Assembly: GCA_037440765.1 (NCBI GenBank)
Contig: JBBITL010000062.1
Span: forward strand, 1 to 25,505
Length of the DNA: 25,505 nt
Direction: 5' to 3'
Source of the DNA: DTKY01 sp037440765
GTDB taxonomy: Bacteria; Acidobacteriota; Terriglobia; Bryobacterales; Bryobacteraceae
The notes under the pieces are model-generated. The model was not told the origin of the DNA, ran no database searches, and was given only the letters and a program-made list of their open reading frames with translations. Below, piece after piece: positions 24,501-25,505 of the stretch. Positions within the stretch are counted from its first letter, which is position 1; every line of letters starts with the position of its first letter. Position numbers and translations under genes: made by a program.

Positions 24501-25151
24501 GTCCCACAGCAGGGCCTGTACTTCGTTGACCGCCCGCACGTCTTCAAGCTGACGGCGATCTATGACCTGCCCTTTGGCAAGGGCCAGCGGTGGGGAGCGG
24601 GCGCGACCGGCGTCCTCCAGAAGCTGATCAGCGGCTGGGGGATCACGGCGTTCTACAACGACAGCTCGGGCGAGCCGATGAACCTGCCGGGCAACGTGCT
24701 CATGCTCAGGGACCCGCGGGTGAAGCCCGACTGGAAGGCCCACCAGGTGCGGTTCTGGAGCCCCTGTGTGCTGCGGCAGTTCAACGACGGCTCGATCCGC
24801 CCGCAGCAGTTCAGCCTGGACCGGGGGTGCGGGACCGACCACGCCAATTATGACTGGCTGATGACAGCCGGCTACGCTCCGCGCGCCACACCGTACCGCA
24901 GCGGACAGATCCGGGCGCACTCGGCGTTCACCCTCGACGCTTCGCTGCTGAAGACGACGCACATCGGGGAGCGGGCGCGGGTGGAATTCGGCATCGAGGC
25001 CTTCAATGCCTTAAACCACAACTACTTCGGGCGTGAGCGTGGCGTTACCGACCCGAACGACCCGAATTTCGGCACACTGTTTCCCAGCCAGGCCTGGACC
25101 GGCAACGGCTATCCGCGGCAGGTCCAGCTTCGCATGAAGTTCTACTGGTAG
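21588..25151 (+). CDS. Oar-like TonB-dependent outer-membrane receptor with carboxypeptidase-regulatory-like domain
   Basis: The 1187-residue protein has a signal peptide (1-22, ending LLLGQ) and a carboxypeptidase-regulatory-like beta-sandwich (about 25-105: SGRVLDSTGGAVPNARIEV, LRPGVYRMSVTATGF). A plug-like region follows (about 125-260: LPLNSRNPFML, NEFLLDGAPNN, VQEFSVQTNSYDSQYGQTGG). The rest is a large beta-barrel with alternating hydrophobic strands, YIQDDWKVTRKLTLNLGLRWDY inside, and a final MKFYW, the aromatic end expected for outer-membrane barrels. Proteins of this type are greatly expanded in Acidobacteriota and are thought to import oligosaccharides or other large nutrients. The substrate is unknown. 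A hairpin follows the stop. Confidence 0.92.
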   Translation: MGQRRCVLSVFALVLAPGLLLGQEFRATLSGRVLDSTGGAVPNARIEVVHTATNQTTTATTDISGAYAVPFLRPGVYRMSVTATGFKVYNRENIALQVGQIAGIDVALEVGQLTESVQVTAELELLETQTASRSGVVDTRQVLDLPLNSRNPFMLGAMMSGVTFRGAAIWQRPFDNGAIAEWTVNGGRQMNNEFLLDGAPNNAQAGGNNIAYVPIVDAVQEFSVQTNSYDSQYGQTGGGVFNVVLKGGTNRHHITAWEFMRRKAWDANTFQNNAIGAARPGHKLDQFGFQLDGPAHIPGLLRKDGAVKLFYLGSFESYHELWPQFLRNSFPEPEMREGNFSKLVTAAGSPVTIYNPFATRFDAAQNPLRDPFPGNIIPSSMIHPVARAVTKYMPMPNASTPGVRYSTQNLLHPEYPANDDFYNLILKFDWNFGDKHRAFIRHASNDRTEDRCTNGICAGPGMAGQQPFQRINDAYVADWVGTLTPTLVLNARLSSNRFIEKGFGRGNAGFDLTSLGLPAALISQLPGPTYFGLWEMAGYSSLGRYQSINITNNYGVMGNATKIWGAHMVKAGVDIRRTHYITQNSGNILQFTNPVSWTQRLWNQAETTAGDGYATFLLGISGGSSNYPVYPFFLEWYMAPYIQDDWKVTRKLTLNLGLRWDYNGPPSEKYNRLNRGFNPAAASPLVAQIPAEMLAQYPDLRNLKGGLEFAGVGGRPRVVSKRDMDNWQPRIGVAYQITSKLVMRGGYGVNYLNPNNNHLQTTGFSTSTPIVNSLDGGRTPIANVLSNPYPGGIATPTGASLGLLTFVGRNSSWFNENFYTPLVRQFSLGFQYQLTDRGTMEASYVGTRTVGANDERAYNIPTLDFRRQCNLLEGGSPAYCDAALPNPFRNVPAFAGTGFHTSTTLSRYQLNRRFPQFSGDMTELGLNTSNFWYNSLQVNYKHRMSRGLTMLANYTLSKQVERWGLNDAFAGVPQQGLYFVDRPHVFKLTAIYDLPFGKGQRWGAGATGVLQKLISGWGITAFYNDSSGEPMNLPGNVLMLRDPRVKPDWKAHQVRFWSPCVLRQFNDGSIRPQQFSLDRGCGTDHANYDWLMTAGYAPRATPYRSGQIRAHSAFTLDASLLKTTHIGERARVEFGIEAFNALNHNYFGRERGVTDPNDPNFGTLFPSQAWTGNGYPRQVQLRMKFYW

Positions 25152-25163
25152 ACCAGGGAAACG

Positions 25164-25195
25164 CCGCAGGGGCGGGCCATGCCTCGCCCCTGCGG
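25164..25195 (+). terminator. GC-rich hairpin after the receptor gene
   Basis: An 11-bp perfect stem (25164-25174 with 25185-25195) and a 10-base loop start 12 bases after the stop codon. There is no T-run, so it may act as an RNA-stabilising hairpin or a Rho-assisted end. Confidence 0.55.
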
Positions 25196-25272
25196 AACAG
25201 CGGACAAGACCGCCAGAGACGCGAGGTTGCCCGGAGTTCCGTTGAAAGTGCGCGCCCCCCGGAACTCAAAGA

Positions 25273-25485
25273 CTACGCCACCGCGACCCCCTTTGCAATC
25301 GGTTTTCTGGAAACGGCATTCGCCATCGAAGACAACAACAGGGGGATCTGCCGATAGCCGATCACCTTCCGGAACTGCCGCTCGGCCACCAGCAGCCCGG
25401 ACCCGACCCAACGTTCGATTTGATCCCCGTCCCTCCATCGCTTCACGTCAGACTTGTCCCCAAAACTGAGACACCCAGTTAAGAC
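25273..25485 (-). pseudogene. C-terminal remnant of a transposase
   Basis: A minus-strand frame with no start codon stays open from an in-frame TGA at 25486-25488 to a TAG at 25273-25275. It contains VKRWRDGDQIERWVGSGLLV, then AERQFRKVIGYRQIPLLLSS and a short tail ending KGVAVA. The pattern (KRWR, RW, a hydrophobic AE helix, FR, GYR, LP-like, LL) is one I recognise from C-terminal ends of bacterial transposases; I cannot assign the IS family. Coding similarity seems to begin near 25452. What lies upstream of that does not continue the protein, so the gene is truncated. The overlapping longer frames at 25142-25438 (minus) and 25179-25469 (plus) are not coding. Confidence 0.6.
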
Positions 25486-25498
25486 TCATTTTGCAGCG

Positions 25499-25505
25499 AA
25501 AGGAG
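25499..25505 (+). promoter_or_regulatory. Possible ribosome-binding site for a gene beyond the window
   Basis: The window ends in AAAGGAG, a near-perfect Shine-Dalgarno match on the plus strand. If real, a start codon would fall within about ten bases past the edge. The 50 bases before it are less GC-rich than the rest. Confidence 0.3.

Noticed and set aside
25179..25469. Plus-strand 96-codon frame after the receptor gene
   Set aside because: It is antisense to the transposase remnant, has no ribosome site and has a low-complexity composition.
25440..25490. Possible terminal inverted repeat of an insertion sequence
   Set aside because: Only one end would be inside the window and no partner repeat can be seen, so it is not called.
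1..25505. tRNA, rRNA, CRISPR arrays, prophage or defence genes
   Set aside because: No cloverleaf-like sequence, regular direct-repeat array, or phage or defence motif was found on reading both strands by eye.

Overview
The window is GC-rich bacterial chromosome with tightly packed genes on both strands. It suggests an Acidobacteriota genome, perhaps of the Solibacter/Bryobacter type. The reasons are a long Oar-like TonB-dependent receptor with an N-terminal carboxypeptidase-regulatory-like domain, a very large secreted M14 peptidase, a MoxR/DUF58/von Willebrand A (vWA) operon, and GC-rich coding with long shadow frames. This placement is inference from gene content; there is no rRNA or marker tree in the window.

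Layout. Positions 1-66 hold the right half of a palindromic repeat whose full copy lies at 4707-4841. Next come a minus-strand threonine-synthase-like gene that has lost its PLP lysine (66-1055), then a divergent secreted M14 peptidase (1090-3996) and a lytic transglycosylase (4048-4707). The full repeat lies between the transglycosylase gene and a convergent small four-cysteine protein gene (4841-5119). tilS (5167-6546) and a DUF4175-like membrane protein (6573-7859) run on the plus strand and meet, with a one-base gap, a five-gene minus-strand operon (15408 back to 7861): MoxR ATPase, DUF58 protein, BatA-like protein, a double-vWA membrane protein and an MFS transporter. Upstream of it is a three-gene minus-strand operon for a Tat-exported molybdenum hydroxylase resembling E. 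coli PaoABC (19325 back to 15468). A second two-gene minus-strand unit encodes an acetate-kinase-like protein and a tagatose/psicose-3-epimerase-type sugar isomerase (21419 back to 19453). Divergent from it is the TonB-dependent receptor (21588-25151). The right edge holds a decayed transposase C-terminus and a possible start signal for a gene beyond the window.

How the genes relate. The MoxR operon looks like a chaperone/vWA assembly system acting at the inner membrane, with almost every start overlapping or touching the previous stop. The molybdenum enzyme probably works in the periplasm as an aldehyde or related oxidoreductase. The epimerase and acetate-kinase-like protein are probably co-transcribed, which hints at sugar-to-acyl-phosphate metabolism; their substrates cannot be read from sequence.

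The most unusual signals are (1) the TA-flanked palindromic element whose first base completes a TAG stop codon in all three flanking genes, (2) the threonine synthase homologue with several eroded PLP-site motifs in an intact reading frame, and (3) the acetate-kinase homologue with conservative swaps at two active-site positions.
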